From Marinibacterium sp039179965 (GTDB taxonomy: Bacteria > Pseudomonadota > Alphaproteobacteria > Rhodobacterales > Rhodobacteraceae), in the NCBI GenBank assembly GCA_039179965.1, contig JBCDEC010000029.1, positions 1 to 26,597 of the forward strand: a stretch of DNA of 26,597 nt, written 5' to 3'. The notes beneath the pieces are model-generated. The model was not told the DNA's origin and ran no database searches. It was given only the letters and a program-made list of their open reading frames with translations. The translations under genes and the position numbers were made by a program. Position 1 is the stretch's first letter. Each line of letters starts with the position of its first letter. Below, piece after piece: positions 8,450 to 15,295 of this stretch.

Positions 8450-9178
8450 TCAGGCAATCTGATGCCGGGCCGGGCCGGCAAGGTCGAAACTGATGGGTCC
8501 CTGGCGGTACACCAGGTCGAAGAACACAGCGTTTCCGTCGTTGTCGAAAGCGGTGCAGGCCTGCGACAGGATCGGCGTATTCTCTGGAACGGCCAGCACA
8601 TCGGAAACCGATGCGGTCGCAAGCAGGCTGTCCAGCGTCTCGCATGCGCTGGTCCATTCCAGTCCGAATTCCTCGCGCAGGATGCGCAGGATGGATTGGT
8701 TCTGACCGGTCTCGGGGAATTGCGCGGCGCGCATCCGCGGCACAAGGCGTTGGGGAATCCATGTTTGGGTCAGCATGCGCGGCTCGCCATCCACCGTGCG
8801 CAACCGCTCCACCAGCACAAGGGGCTCGCCGAAGTAGCCCGCCACGGTGGAGGGCACGTCGCGCGCAGGAGTTTCGATCCGCAGAAGCTTTGCGCCGGGT
8901 ACCCGACCTTCGATCAAGACCATGTCGGTAAAGCTGATCAGACAGGTCGACGCCGGGGGCGAGAGTGTCGCCACGGAATATCCGCTGCCTTGACGGGAAG
9001 TCAGAAAACCCGCGCGCACCAGCATTTCAAGCGCCTTGCGAACGGTCACTCGGCTGACATCGAACGCCCTGGACAGTTCGCCTTCGGTCGGCAGGCGCAT
9101 ACCGATGGCGTACTGGCCGCTTTGCAGCCGACCCAGAATTTCGTCGTGGACTATCTGATACTTGGGCGCGGTGTTCAT
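8450..9178 (-). CDS. GntR family transcriptional regulator, HutC/UTRA subfamily
   Basis: A 242-residue cytoplasmic repressor-type protein. The winged helix (about 1-72) shows LPTEGELSRAFDVSRVTV and the wing GFLTSRQGSGYSV; the UTRA ligand-binding domain fills about 85-235. It sits inside the operon between the aldolase and isomerase genes, so it probably senses a pathway sugar or sugar phosphate and controls this operon. The ATG at 9178 overlaps the aldolase stop in an ATGA; a longer open frame to 9301 lies wholly within the aldolase gene. HutC-type proteins often bind TTGT-N4-ACAA-like sites, and one such site is at 13707-13718. Confidence 0.92.
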   Translation of the reverse strand: MNTAPKYQIVHDEILGRLQSGQYAIGMRLPTEGELSRAFDVSRVTVRKALEMLVRAGFLTSRQGSGYSVATLSPPASTCLISFTDMVLIEGRVPGAKLLRIETPARDVPSTVAGYFGEPLVLVERLRTVDGEPRMLTQTWIPQRLVPRMRAAQFPETGQNQSILRILREEFGLEWTSACETLDSLLATASVSDVLAVPENTPILSQACTAFDNDGNAVFFDLVYRQGPISFDLAGPARHQIA

Positions 9179-10071
9179 GCGATAGCATCCTTCAGTTGCG
9201 CCAGCCGGTCGCGTCCGGTGGATTGCATCCAGCGTTCCATGGCCGCCGGCCCGTCTGCGCCAAAGATTCCGATCGCATCGCTCCAGATACCGCGACCGCA
9301 CATGAAGCCCTTGGCTGTCACGCCTGCCGCCCGCGACAGTTTCAGCCCGTCGTGGAATTGCGCGAAGGTTACGCCCGCGCTGAGGTATAACAGCGGGATG
9401 TCGCCGGCCGGTTCCGCCGCCATGACAAAGGCGGCCTTGGCGTCCGCCTCACTCATCGCGGTGCCGACATGGGCCATGCTCACCGGGATTTCCACCTTCA
9501 GGATGTCGATGTTGAACCGCGGCGCGGCGAAGGTCTCGGTCGCGGCGCGCACAAGCGCTGGTTTGGCCAGCGCGTATTCCGTCGATGTGCCGTCGGGGAT
9601 CGCGCGATCGTATACGATGGGTTCAAACAGGAACGTGACGCCCTGCGCACGGCACTCCGCCCCGATCTGCGCGACAAGATCGGCCTTGCGCTGATTGAGG
9701 TCCTCCGCATCGTTTGGACCGTAGTAGAGAAAGAACTTCAGCACCGGCACGCCCAGAGCGGGATAGTCGGCGATGCTCAGGTTCTCGGGCAGCTTGGTGA
9801 TCCGATCCTCGTCGGCGATGTGATAGACGTCGGCCTCATAGGCCAGCATCCGGGTGCAAGCCGGATCGTAGGCGGGCAACAACGCACGTCCCAGCGCCGC
9901 ATCCACCAGAACAGTCGAGGCATCCGGGCTCAGCGTTTCGACCACGATGCGCTTGAATGCCAGCAGGTCATCTTCCCGGGCATGTGCCCCGCGTCGGTCG
10001 CGCAAAGCGGCTTCCAGCCCGCTGCCCTGATCCACGGCGACGCCGAAAATGGGTCCATCCAAGAGTGTCAT
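9175..10071 (-). CDS. Class I aldolase, LacD/YihT-like (tagatose-1,6-bisphosphate or sulfofructose-1-phosphate aldolase family)
   Basis: A 298-residue TIM-barrel protein. LKVEIPVS at 191-198 matches the LacD-family stretch with the Schiff-base lysine, here K192. Other family parts are VAVDQGSG (11-18), VLKFFLYYGP (110-119), FEPIVYD (149-155) and CGRGIWSD (258-265). The family cleaves ketose-1-phosphate or ketose bisphosphate to DHAP plus an aldehyde. Since the kinase here is DhaKL-type and no second sugar kinase is visible, a ketose-1-phosphate substrate is the simplest guess. It is joined to dhaK and to the GntR gene by 4-base overlaps, so translational coupling is likely. Confidence 0.88.
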   Translation of the reverse strand: MTLLDGPIFGVAVDQGSGLEAALRDRRGAHAREDDLLAFKRIVVETLSPDASTVLVDAALGRALLPAYDPACTRMLAYEADVYHIADEDRITKLPENLSIADYPALGVPVLKFFLYYGPNDAEDLNQRKADLVAQIGAECRAQGVTFLFEPIVYDRAIPDGTSTEYALAKPALVRAATETFAAPRFNIDILKVEIPVSMAHVGTAMSEADAKAAFVMAAEPAGDIPLLYLSAGVTFAQFHDGLKLSRAAGVTAKGFMCGRGIWSDAIGIFGADGPAAMERWMQSTGRDRLAQLKDAIA

Positions 10072-11087
10072 GACGGCTCCACCCGAATGGCCGGAAAGTA
10101 GGGGGTGTCAGATGGCGCGCACCACAATGCCAGCATGTCGTCCGTCGGCTCCAGAAATGAAATTGAAAAGCCACCCATCTCCTGTGTCGTCACGTAGCTG
10201 CCGATCATCGGGGCGATTGCGGTAATGCCCTGCTGGCTCAGCGCGCGCCGGGTTTCTTCCCAGATGGTCAATTGCTCCATCAAGGTGGTCCCGCCCATCC
10301 CGTTGATGATCACGCAGACACGCGACCCGGCGGTCATCGGACGGTCCTCCAAAAGGTTCTCTACCATCTGGGCCACCAGATCGCGCACCGGGCCGACCTT
10401 GGTGCGCCCCACGCCCGGCTCCCCATGCACGCCCATGCCAAGATAAATCTCGTCGTCGGGCAGGCTGAACATCTTTTGCCCCGTCAGCGGCGAAACCGGC
10501 GGCGAGACGGCGGCGGCAAGGGTGACCAGACGGTCGCGCACCGCCTCTCCGAGCGCCAGAAGCGCTTCGAGCGATCGTCCTTCTTCGGCCGCAGCCCCAA
10601 GGATCTTGTAGATGAACATTGTTCCGGGCGCGCCGCGCCTGTCGCGCTTGCGCTCGGGTGGCGCGGCCGAGATGTCGTCATACATCGGCAGCGGCACGGT
10701 TCTGATCCCCAGGTCGGTCGCCATCATCGTGGCGGCGCGCCCGTTGATCATGTCACCGGAATGCTGTGAGATCAAAAGGATGGACCCGGCCTTGCCGGTC
10801 AGTTCGCTCAGACCGTCCAGGATCAGATCGGCAGAAGGCGCGGCAAAGACGTCGCCCACCACATTTGCATCCAGCACCCCGTGCCCCACGAACCCCATTG
10901 CGATGGGCTCATGGCCGGAGCCGTTGCCGATCAACAGGGTGACCTTCTTGTCCGGATCTTTCACATGTGTCGCGCGTTTGATCACGCGCGGATCAAGCAT
11001 GCCGCGCTCGACCTGCGGAAACGCACTGACAAAGCCATCCAGCATGTCGTCGACCATCGTCTCGGCGCTGTTGAAGAGCTTCTTCAC
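10068..11087 (-). CDS. dhaK: Dihydroxyacetone kinase-like subunit DhaK (ketose-binding subunit)
   Basis: A 339-residue cytoplasmic protein. DhaK family active-site elements are present: GNGSGHEP with H59, SGDMIN with D112, and GMGVHGEPG with H221, the His that in E. coli DhaK forms a covalent hemiaminal with dihydroxyacetone. Two changes stand out: the glycine-rich loop is GNGSGHEP rather than GGGSGHEP, and the usual NYTGD...NF motif reads QHSGDMING. Members of this branch phosphorylate ketoses such as erythrulose as well as dihydroxyacetone, so a larger ketose is likely. It works with DhaL, which brings the nucleotide. It overlaps dhaL and the aldolase gene by 4 bases each. The symbol names the family only; the substrate is not proven. 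Confidence 0.9.
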   Translation of the reverse strand: MKKLFNSAETMVDDMLDGFVSAFPQVERGMLDPRVIKRATHVKDPDKKVTLLIGNGSGHEPIAMGFVGHGVLDANVVGDVFAAPSADLILDGLSELTGKAGSILLISQHSGDMINGRAATMMATDLGIRTVPLPMYDDISAAPPERKRDRRGAPGTMFIYKILGAAAEEGRSLEALLALGEAVRDRLVTLAAAVSPPVSPLTGQKMFSLPDDEIYLGMGVHGEPGVGRTKVGPVRDLVAQMVENLLEDRPMTAGSRVCVIINGMGGTTLMEQLTIWEETRRALSQQGITAIAPMIGSYVTTQEMGGFSISFLEPTDDMLALWCAPSDTPYFPAIRVEPS

Positions 11088-11623
11088 GGCGAAACCTCCT
11101 GCAAGGTTTCGAGAAAGATCACCACGGACACTGCGCCGGGGTCCACGTGACCCTGCCCACCGTCTTCAACATACTGCGCGCGGCCCCTGCGTGCGCGCAG
11201 CGCCTTGGTCCCGTCGCGGCCCGTCCTTGCGGCCAGGACGGCGTCGTTCAGATCACCGTGGCCCAGTGCGGCGATGGCAGGGGCGAGCGCATCCACCATG
11301 CTCTTGTCCCCCGGCGCCACATCGCCCAGGTCGCGAATTCGCGCGCAGGCCCGGTCAAGACCCTCAGGGAGCGGCGCACCCGCATCCAGATGCGCTTCGA
11401 TCTCAAGCAGGATAAGGCCGAACAACGTGCCTGACGCGCCGCCGGAGGCGCGCATGAACGCCTTGGCGCGGGTGCCGTTTTCGGCCGCCAAAGCCTTTGT
11501 CAGACCTCGCAACATGGTGGCCCCGTGATCGCCATCACCCACGGCCGCATCCAGGGCGTTCAGCCGCTCGGCCTCACCGGCGAAGCGTGCTTGCAGGGCA
11601 ACAAAAAAAGGTTCAGCCGACAT
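11084..11623 (-). CDS. dhaL: Dihydroxyacetone kinase-like subunit DhaL (nucleotide-binding)
   Basis: A 179-residue all-helical subunit. LDAAVGDGDHGATM at about 24-37 gives D25, D30 and D32, the three Asp that hold Mg-nucleotide. SGGASGTLFG and GDKSMVDAL follow, and the C-terminal GRAQYV stretch closes the family pattern. It transfers phosphate to the ketose bound by DhaK. No DhaM phosphoryl-transfer subunit is in this window, so either a DhaM elsewhere recharges it or it uses ATP directly. I use the ATG at 11623; a TTG at 11629 would add two residues. It overlaps the epimerase gene by 11 bases. Confidence 0.9.
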   Translation of the reverse strand: MSAEPFFVALQARFAGEAERLNALDAAVGDGDHGATMLRGLTKALAAENGTRAKAFMRASGGASGTLFGLILLEIEAHLDAGAPLPEGLDRACARIRDLGDVAPGDKSMVDALAPAIAALGHGDLNDAVLAARTGRDGTKALRARRGRAQYVEDGGQGHVDPGAVSVVIFLETLQEVSP

Positions 11624-12458
11624 GGCCAAAGGTCTCTTTGACGTACGCGAGGGTTTTGCTGGCCGCCTCGGTCGGGTCCGGTTCTATATCGCGCCAGATG
11701 TTGAGATCGCGGCTCGACTCATGGCCCGCCATCACGAACATTTCCGCCACGATCCACCCTTTATAGCCAATATCCGCGAGCGCCTGTGCATCGGCCGGGA
11801 AATCATAGCGGCCTGAGCCCGGGCGCCCCCGGTCATTGTCGGACACATGGTAGTGGACCAGCGTATCGCCTGCCGCGCGAATGGCGGCCGGCGGGTCTTT
11901 TTCTTCGATGTTCATGTGAAAGGCATCCAGCAGCACACCGATATGGTCCGACCCGCTGGCGCGCGCGATCGCGCAGGTCTCGGCGGCGGTGGAGGTCAGG
12001 TCGCTCTCGAACCGGTTCAGCGCTTCTATGCCCAATGTCACGCCTTCGCTCGCAAGGACGCCATCCAGCCTTGCAAGTGTTTCTGCAGAGCGCCCGGCGC
12101 GTGCCATTTTGTTGACCGGATCAAAGACGCCCCACGGCGCGGCGACGACGCCGGCCAGCCCTTTGGACCCCAATCGCGCTGTGACCTGAATGGCCTGGGT
12201 CAGCACCGCCACTGCGTTGTCGCGCACGGCGGGGTCTTCTGAAGTGGGATCCGCGTCCGGCCCGAGGCCGGTGGAGCAGGTCAGCGCCAGTCCCTGGTCT
12301 TCGGCCTGCGTGCGAATGTTGTCCGCGCGATCCAGCCCGATGCCCAACAAGGAGAGTTCGACCCCGTCATATCCGATGTCCGCCGCGGTGACGAATATGG
12401 GCGCGGGATCGTCCGTCCAGGCCTTCATCCAAAGCCCTGCGTGAATTCCGAACTTCAT
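11613..12458 (-). CDS. Sugar isomerase/epimerase TIM barrel, D-tagatose 3-epimerase-like
   Basis: A 281-residue protein, typical length. The four metal ligands of the ketose 3-epimerase group are visible: E145 in GIEALNRFES, D178 in LLDAFHMNIEE, H204 in HYHVSDNDRG and E239 in VAEMF. E151 and R210 correspond to substrate-contact residues. The family epimerises free ketoses at C3 (tagatose/sorbose, fructose/psicose, ribulose/xylulose), and some relatives isomerise tetrulose phosphates. As the first gene of the operon it would supply the ketose epimer taken by DhaKL and the aldolase. The start has GGGGGAGG upstream. The 56 bases before it hold an inverted repeat. Confidence 0.9.
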   Translation of the reverse strand: MKFGIHAGLWMKAWTDDPAPIFVTAADIGYDGVELSLLGIGLDRADNIRTQAEDQGLALTCSTGLGPDADPTSEDPAVRDNAVAVLTQAIQVTARLGSKGLAGVVAAPWGVFDPVNKMARAGRSAETLARLDGVLASEGVTLGIEALNRFESDLTSTAAETCAIARASGSDHIGVLLDAFHMNIEEKDPPAAIRAAGDTLVHYHVSDNDRGRPGSGRYDFPADAQALADIGYKGWIVAEMFVMAGHESSRDLNIWRDIEPDPTEAASKTLAYVKETFGHVG

Positions 12459-12485
12459 CGCGCCACCTCCCCCGGTTTGCGATAA

Positions 12486-12517
12486 GTCACATTAGTAATG
12501 ACAAATTGAGCATGTCA
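12486..12517. promoter_or_regulatory. Inverted repeats ahead of the sugar operon (operator candidate)
   Basis: The 56-base gap between the MFS stop and the epimerase start contains CATTAGTAATG (12490-12500), an 11-base perfect inverted repeat with a central G. It is framed by GTCA (12486-12489), TGACA (12499-12503) and TGTCA (12513-12517), giving two overlapping GTCA/TGAC pairs. This is the only non-coding space before the eleven-gene operon, so a regulator site or promoter here is plausible. No convincing -35/-10 pair was found, so this is a weak call. Confidence 0.35.
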
Positions 12518-13675
12518 ACATTCCTCTGCAGCCCGATCTTCGGGAGAGAGACGGAACACCAACCAAAGGCTGAGCGCCGCAAGACAGATGCAAATGGTCA
12601 AGGAATACTGAAAAGTTCCAGTCGCATCGAGCAACCAGCCTGCCGTCCATGGGCCGGCCAATCCGGCAACCCCCCAACCGGTGAAGACCCAGCCAAACGC
12701 AGTCGAAAATTGGGCTGCGCCGACTTGGGCTTTCACAAGCAGGGGCGTTGTGGCGGCCAGTTGGCCATAGGCAAAAGCGACGACACACAGGAGGCCCACC
12801 ACGACGCCCGGCGCGGTCGCGAAAACGAGACACGCGAGGGTAAAAACCGACAGGGTCAGCGCCCCTGCAACGCCGTAGGTGGGGCCAAACCGCGCGGCTG
12901 TCCAGGCCGAAGACAACCGCCCCAGCGTGTTGCCCGACGCGACAAGGAATACCGCGAGACTGGCCAGCCCCACGCCCTGGGGTGTCGGCGACAAAAACTG
13001 TGCGGCAAAGCCCAGAACGATCAAGCCCGAGCAGGATCCGGCGGCAAAGATGACCCAGAGTATCGCCAGCGTCTTGTTCGGGCGGATGACCGTGAGGCCC
13101 TTATTCTGCGGTGCAGCAGCGGTGTCCTTGGGCGATGTCAGAACAAGACTGGCGCCGCAGACCAGCGAAAGGCAGGCAAGGCCCGGTGCGATCGACCAAA
13201 GCGCCCAGCCGGCATCGGTGAGCCAGACATGAACCGGACCAATCAACGCCCCGCCAAGCCCGAAAGTCGCGACGCTGACCGGAACCCAAAGCGTCGGCCT
13301 GTCCGACGCGGAGGCCAGTGAGACGGCGAAATTGTAGAGCACACCGGACGTGAATCCGAAGCTGACACCATAGGCCATGGCGAACAACGCAAACCCCGAA
13401 CTTGTCGCGGCAATAGCAAGGCTGACAGCACCGAGTCCCGCGATCAAAGGCAGGCGAAGGTGCGGCGGCACACGCGCCAGAAGTGCTGGGCCCAGCAGGA
13501 CGCCGATGGTGAAGCTGACCAGAGCCAGTGAAAACACCATGGAGGCGGATGCGTTGTTCACACCAAAGTCCGCGCGAACGGCCGGCAGGTAACCGGACCA
13601 GCCGTAAAGACTGCCGGCGCCGAAACATCCTGCGATGGTCAGCGCCAGATGAGTCCTGCGCGCGGCAAGGGACAT
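12515..13675 (-). CDS. MFS transporter (oxalate/formate-antiporter-like)
   Basis: A 386-residue inner-membrane protein with about 12 hydrophobic segments in two halves and a central hydrophilic loop near 195-215. The first segment carries GAGSLYGWSGYLP, like OFA-family monocarboxylate/organic-anion MFS proteins. The ATG at 13675 follows GAGGAG; the longer frame to 13771 runs into the divergent promoter region. It is transcribed in the same direction as the sugar operon, 56 bases upstream of it, so it may be cotranscribed and give a second uptake or efflux route. The substrate is unknown. Confidence 0.88.
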   Translation of the reverse strand: MSLAARRTHLALTIAGCFGAGSLYGWSGYLPAVRADFGVNNASASMVFSLALVSFTIGVLLGPALLARVPPHLRLPLIAGLGAVSLAIAATSSGFALFAMAYGVSFGFTSGVLYNFAVSLASASDRPTLWVPVSVATFGLGGALIGPVHVWLTDAGWALWSIAPGLACLSLVCGASLVLTSPKDTAAAPQNKGLTVIRPNKTLAILWVIFAAGSCSGLIVLGFAAQFLSPTPQGVGLASLAVFLVASGNTLGRLSSAWTAARFGPTYGVAGALTLSVFTLACLVFATAPGVVVGLLCVVAFAYGQLAATTPLLVKAQVGAAQFSTAFGWVFTGWGVAGLAGPWTAGWLLDATGTFQYSLTICICLAALSLWLVFRLSPEDRAAEEC

Positions 13676-13706
13676 TCGGCGGTCTCCTCGATATGCTATT
13701 ACAGAC

Positions 13707-13718
13707 TTGTAGGAACAA
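13707..13718. promoter_or_regulatory. TTGT-N4-ACAA palindrome in divergent promoter region (GntR/HutC-type operator candidate)
   Basis: TTGT (13707-13710), AGGA, ACAA (13715-13718) lies midway between the MFS start (minus, 13675) and the thiolase start (plus, 13758). HutC-subfamily regulators are known to bind TTGT-N4-ACAA-like sites, and a HutC/UTRA regulator is encoded in the nearby operon. One site here could control both directions. This is inferred from a single match; short palindromes occur by chance. Confidence 0.35.
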
Positions 13719-13757
13719 ATTTCTTGAGTCAATGTTTGCCCGGGGAGGGACTTGCCG

Positions 13758-14927
13758 TTGGTTCTTGTCATCGGAGCGGCTCAGACGCCATTCAACAGGC
13801 GACGCGACGGGTCGGGGTTTCGCGACTGGGCAAGTGAGGCCTTTGACGCCGCACTGGCAATGTCCGGGATCGCGCGGGGTGACATAGATGCGCTCATCGT
13901 CGCATCGGAAAGTGATTTCTTTACGCTCCAGCTCAACCCCGCCTCGGTGCTGGCTCAGGACCTTGGCCTCTGTGGCGTGGAAACTTTGCGCGTCGAAGGC
14001 GGCGGGGCCACGGGGCAACTGGCGGTTCATGCCGGCGTCGAGCGGATAGTGTCAGGGCGTGCGCGTCATGTCGCCGTTGTCGGTGTCGACCCATCCGCCA
14101 GCGCATTGGCAGGCGACAGTATCCGCGAACTCTATGGTTATTCCTTCGACTTCTGGACGGACGGCCTGTCGGGTGTCACGGCCACCAGCCTCTATGCGCT
14201 GTCATGGCAGGCCTTTGCCGCGGCGCATGGGGGGCATGCGGATGATCTGAATGCGGTCACGATCAAGAACCGGCGCAATGCGATGTCCAATCCCAATGCC
14301 CATCTGCCGCGCGCGCATGAGGCGGAGGACTTCGCCGCATCCCCCATGATTGCCGCGCCCTATTGCCGGCTGCATTGTTCGCCGCTCAGTGACGGTGCGG
14401 CGGCGCTGATCCTGTCGGCCCGCGATGCGGCACCGGGCGCCCGTGTTCAACGCGCGTCCCGTATCACCGGAATCGGGGCCGGATCAGATGCGCCGGGTTT
14501 GGGCCATCGCCGTGACCCGGGCACCTTCACGGCCAAGACAGAGGCCGCCAGTCGCGCGCTTGGCATGGCCGGACTCTCCGCTTCGCACATTGCCATCGCC
14601 GAGGTTTATGACGCTTATGCCGGGGCGGAAGTGCAGGCCGCCGGGGCGCTTGGTCTGGCAGAGGATCCGCTGCGTGCCCTGCGCGACGGTCGCTTTGACG
14701 CTGACGGAAGCTGCCCGATCAACATTTCAGGCGGTCTCATGGGGCAGGGGGCGCCTGTGGGGGCCACTGGTGTTGGCCAGACCGCGACCTGTGCCCTGCT
14801 GCTGGAGGGACGCTATCACGCTGCTTTGCAGCCAATGCGTCCGTTGGGACATGCGCTGGCGGACACGCACGGCGGCGTTGGCACCACCTGCGCAGTCACG
14901 GTGCTGCGCGCGGGGGAGGCTGCATGA
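13758..14927 (+). CDS. Thiolase-superfamily protein lacking catalytic Cys (SCPx/Ltp2-like, possible CoA-dependent aldolase)
   Basis: About 389 residues. The frame is thiolase-like throughout: VLVIGAAQTPF at the start, VYDAYAGAEVQAAGALGL near 283-300, NISGGLMGQGAPVGATG near 322-338, and HGGVGTTCAVTVL near the end. Where true thiolases have the nucleophilic Cys (CASG) this has EGGGATG (80-86), Gly in place of Cys. The GHPxGA His is also gone (GQGAPVGA). The same losses occur in Ltp2-type steroid retro-aldolases, which also pair with a DUF35 protein, and a DUF35 gene follows here. Lyase or aldolase activity on an acyl-CoA is therefore more likely than thiolysis. Starts are TTG: 13758 fits the GGAGG at 13744-13748 better than TTG 13752. 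The end overlaps the next gene in an ATGA. Confidence 0.87.
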   Translation: MVLVIGAAQTPFNRRRDGSGFRDWASEAFDAALAMSGIARGDIDALIVASESDFFTLQLNPASVLAQDLGLCGVETLRVEGGGATGQLAVHAGVERIVSGRARHVAVVGVDPSASALAGDSIRELYGYSFDFWTDGLSGVTATSLYALSWQAFAAAHGGHADDLNAVTIKNRRNAMSNPNAHLPRAHEAEDFAASPMIAAPYCRLHCSPLSDGAAALILSARDAAPGARVQRASRITGIGAGSDAPGLGHRRDPGTFTAKTEAASRALGMAGLSASHIAIAEVYDAYAGAEVQAAGALGLAEDPLRALRDGRFDADGSCPINISGGLMGQGAPVGATGVGQTATCALLLEGRYHAALQPMRPLGHALADTHGGVGTTCAVTVLRAGEAA

Positions 14928-15295
14928 AACGGCACGTGGCGCTGGACTATACCCTTGGCGAAGGATGGCTTGCGCCCTGGATAGACGGGCTGCGGAATGG
15001 GATTGCAGTCGCCTCCAGCTGCTCGGCCTGCGACGGCGCATTTTTCCCGCCCTTGAGGACCTGTCCGACCTGCCGGGTGCGCTGCGACGGGTGGCGCAGA
15101 CTGAGCGGAGGCGCAACGGTTCTGTACCGCACCCATGGCACGGACGGGGATTTTGCCATGGCGCGCTTTGACGGGGCCACAGGCGCTGCCATTGCCCGTT
15201 CCGACGCGTTGCCAGCGGGCGCAACGCGCGCGGTCCTCGCTGCGTCCGTCGACGATCCCCCACAGCTTTCTCTCGTTTCGGAGCCTCAGACATGA
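14924..15295 (+). CDS. DUF35/Zn-ribbon OB-fold protein, partner of the thiolase-like protein
   Basis: A 123-residue protein with an N-terminal helix and a rubredoxin-like zinc ribbon, CSACDGAFFPPLRTCPTC (C33, C36, C47, C50). A short OB-fold-like part follows, with VLYRTHGTDGDFAMARFDG. DUF35 proteins bind thiolase-fold partners and help hold the CoA substrate; they include the C-terminal part of ChsH2 (partner of Ltp2) and the scaffold of archaeal acetoacetyl-CoA thiolase/HMG-CoA synthase. It is fused by ATGA overlaps both to the thiolase-like gene before it and to the CoA ligase after it, so a stable complex with the former is expected. Confidence 0.87.
   Translation: MKRHVALDYTLGEGWLAPWIDGLRNGIAVASSCSACDGAFFPPLRTCPTCRVRCDGWRRLSGGATVLYRTHGTDGDFAMARFDGATGAAIARSDALPAGATRAVLAASVDDPPQLSLVSEPQT

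Noticed and set aside
8405..9694. 429-residue plus-strand frame opposite the GntR and aldolase genes
   Set aside because: Low-complexity Arg/Ala/Ser-rich shadow; the minus genes have clear domains.
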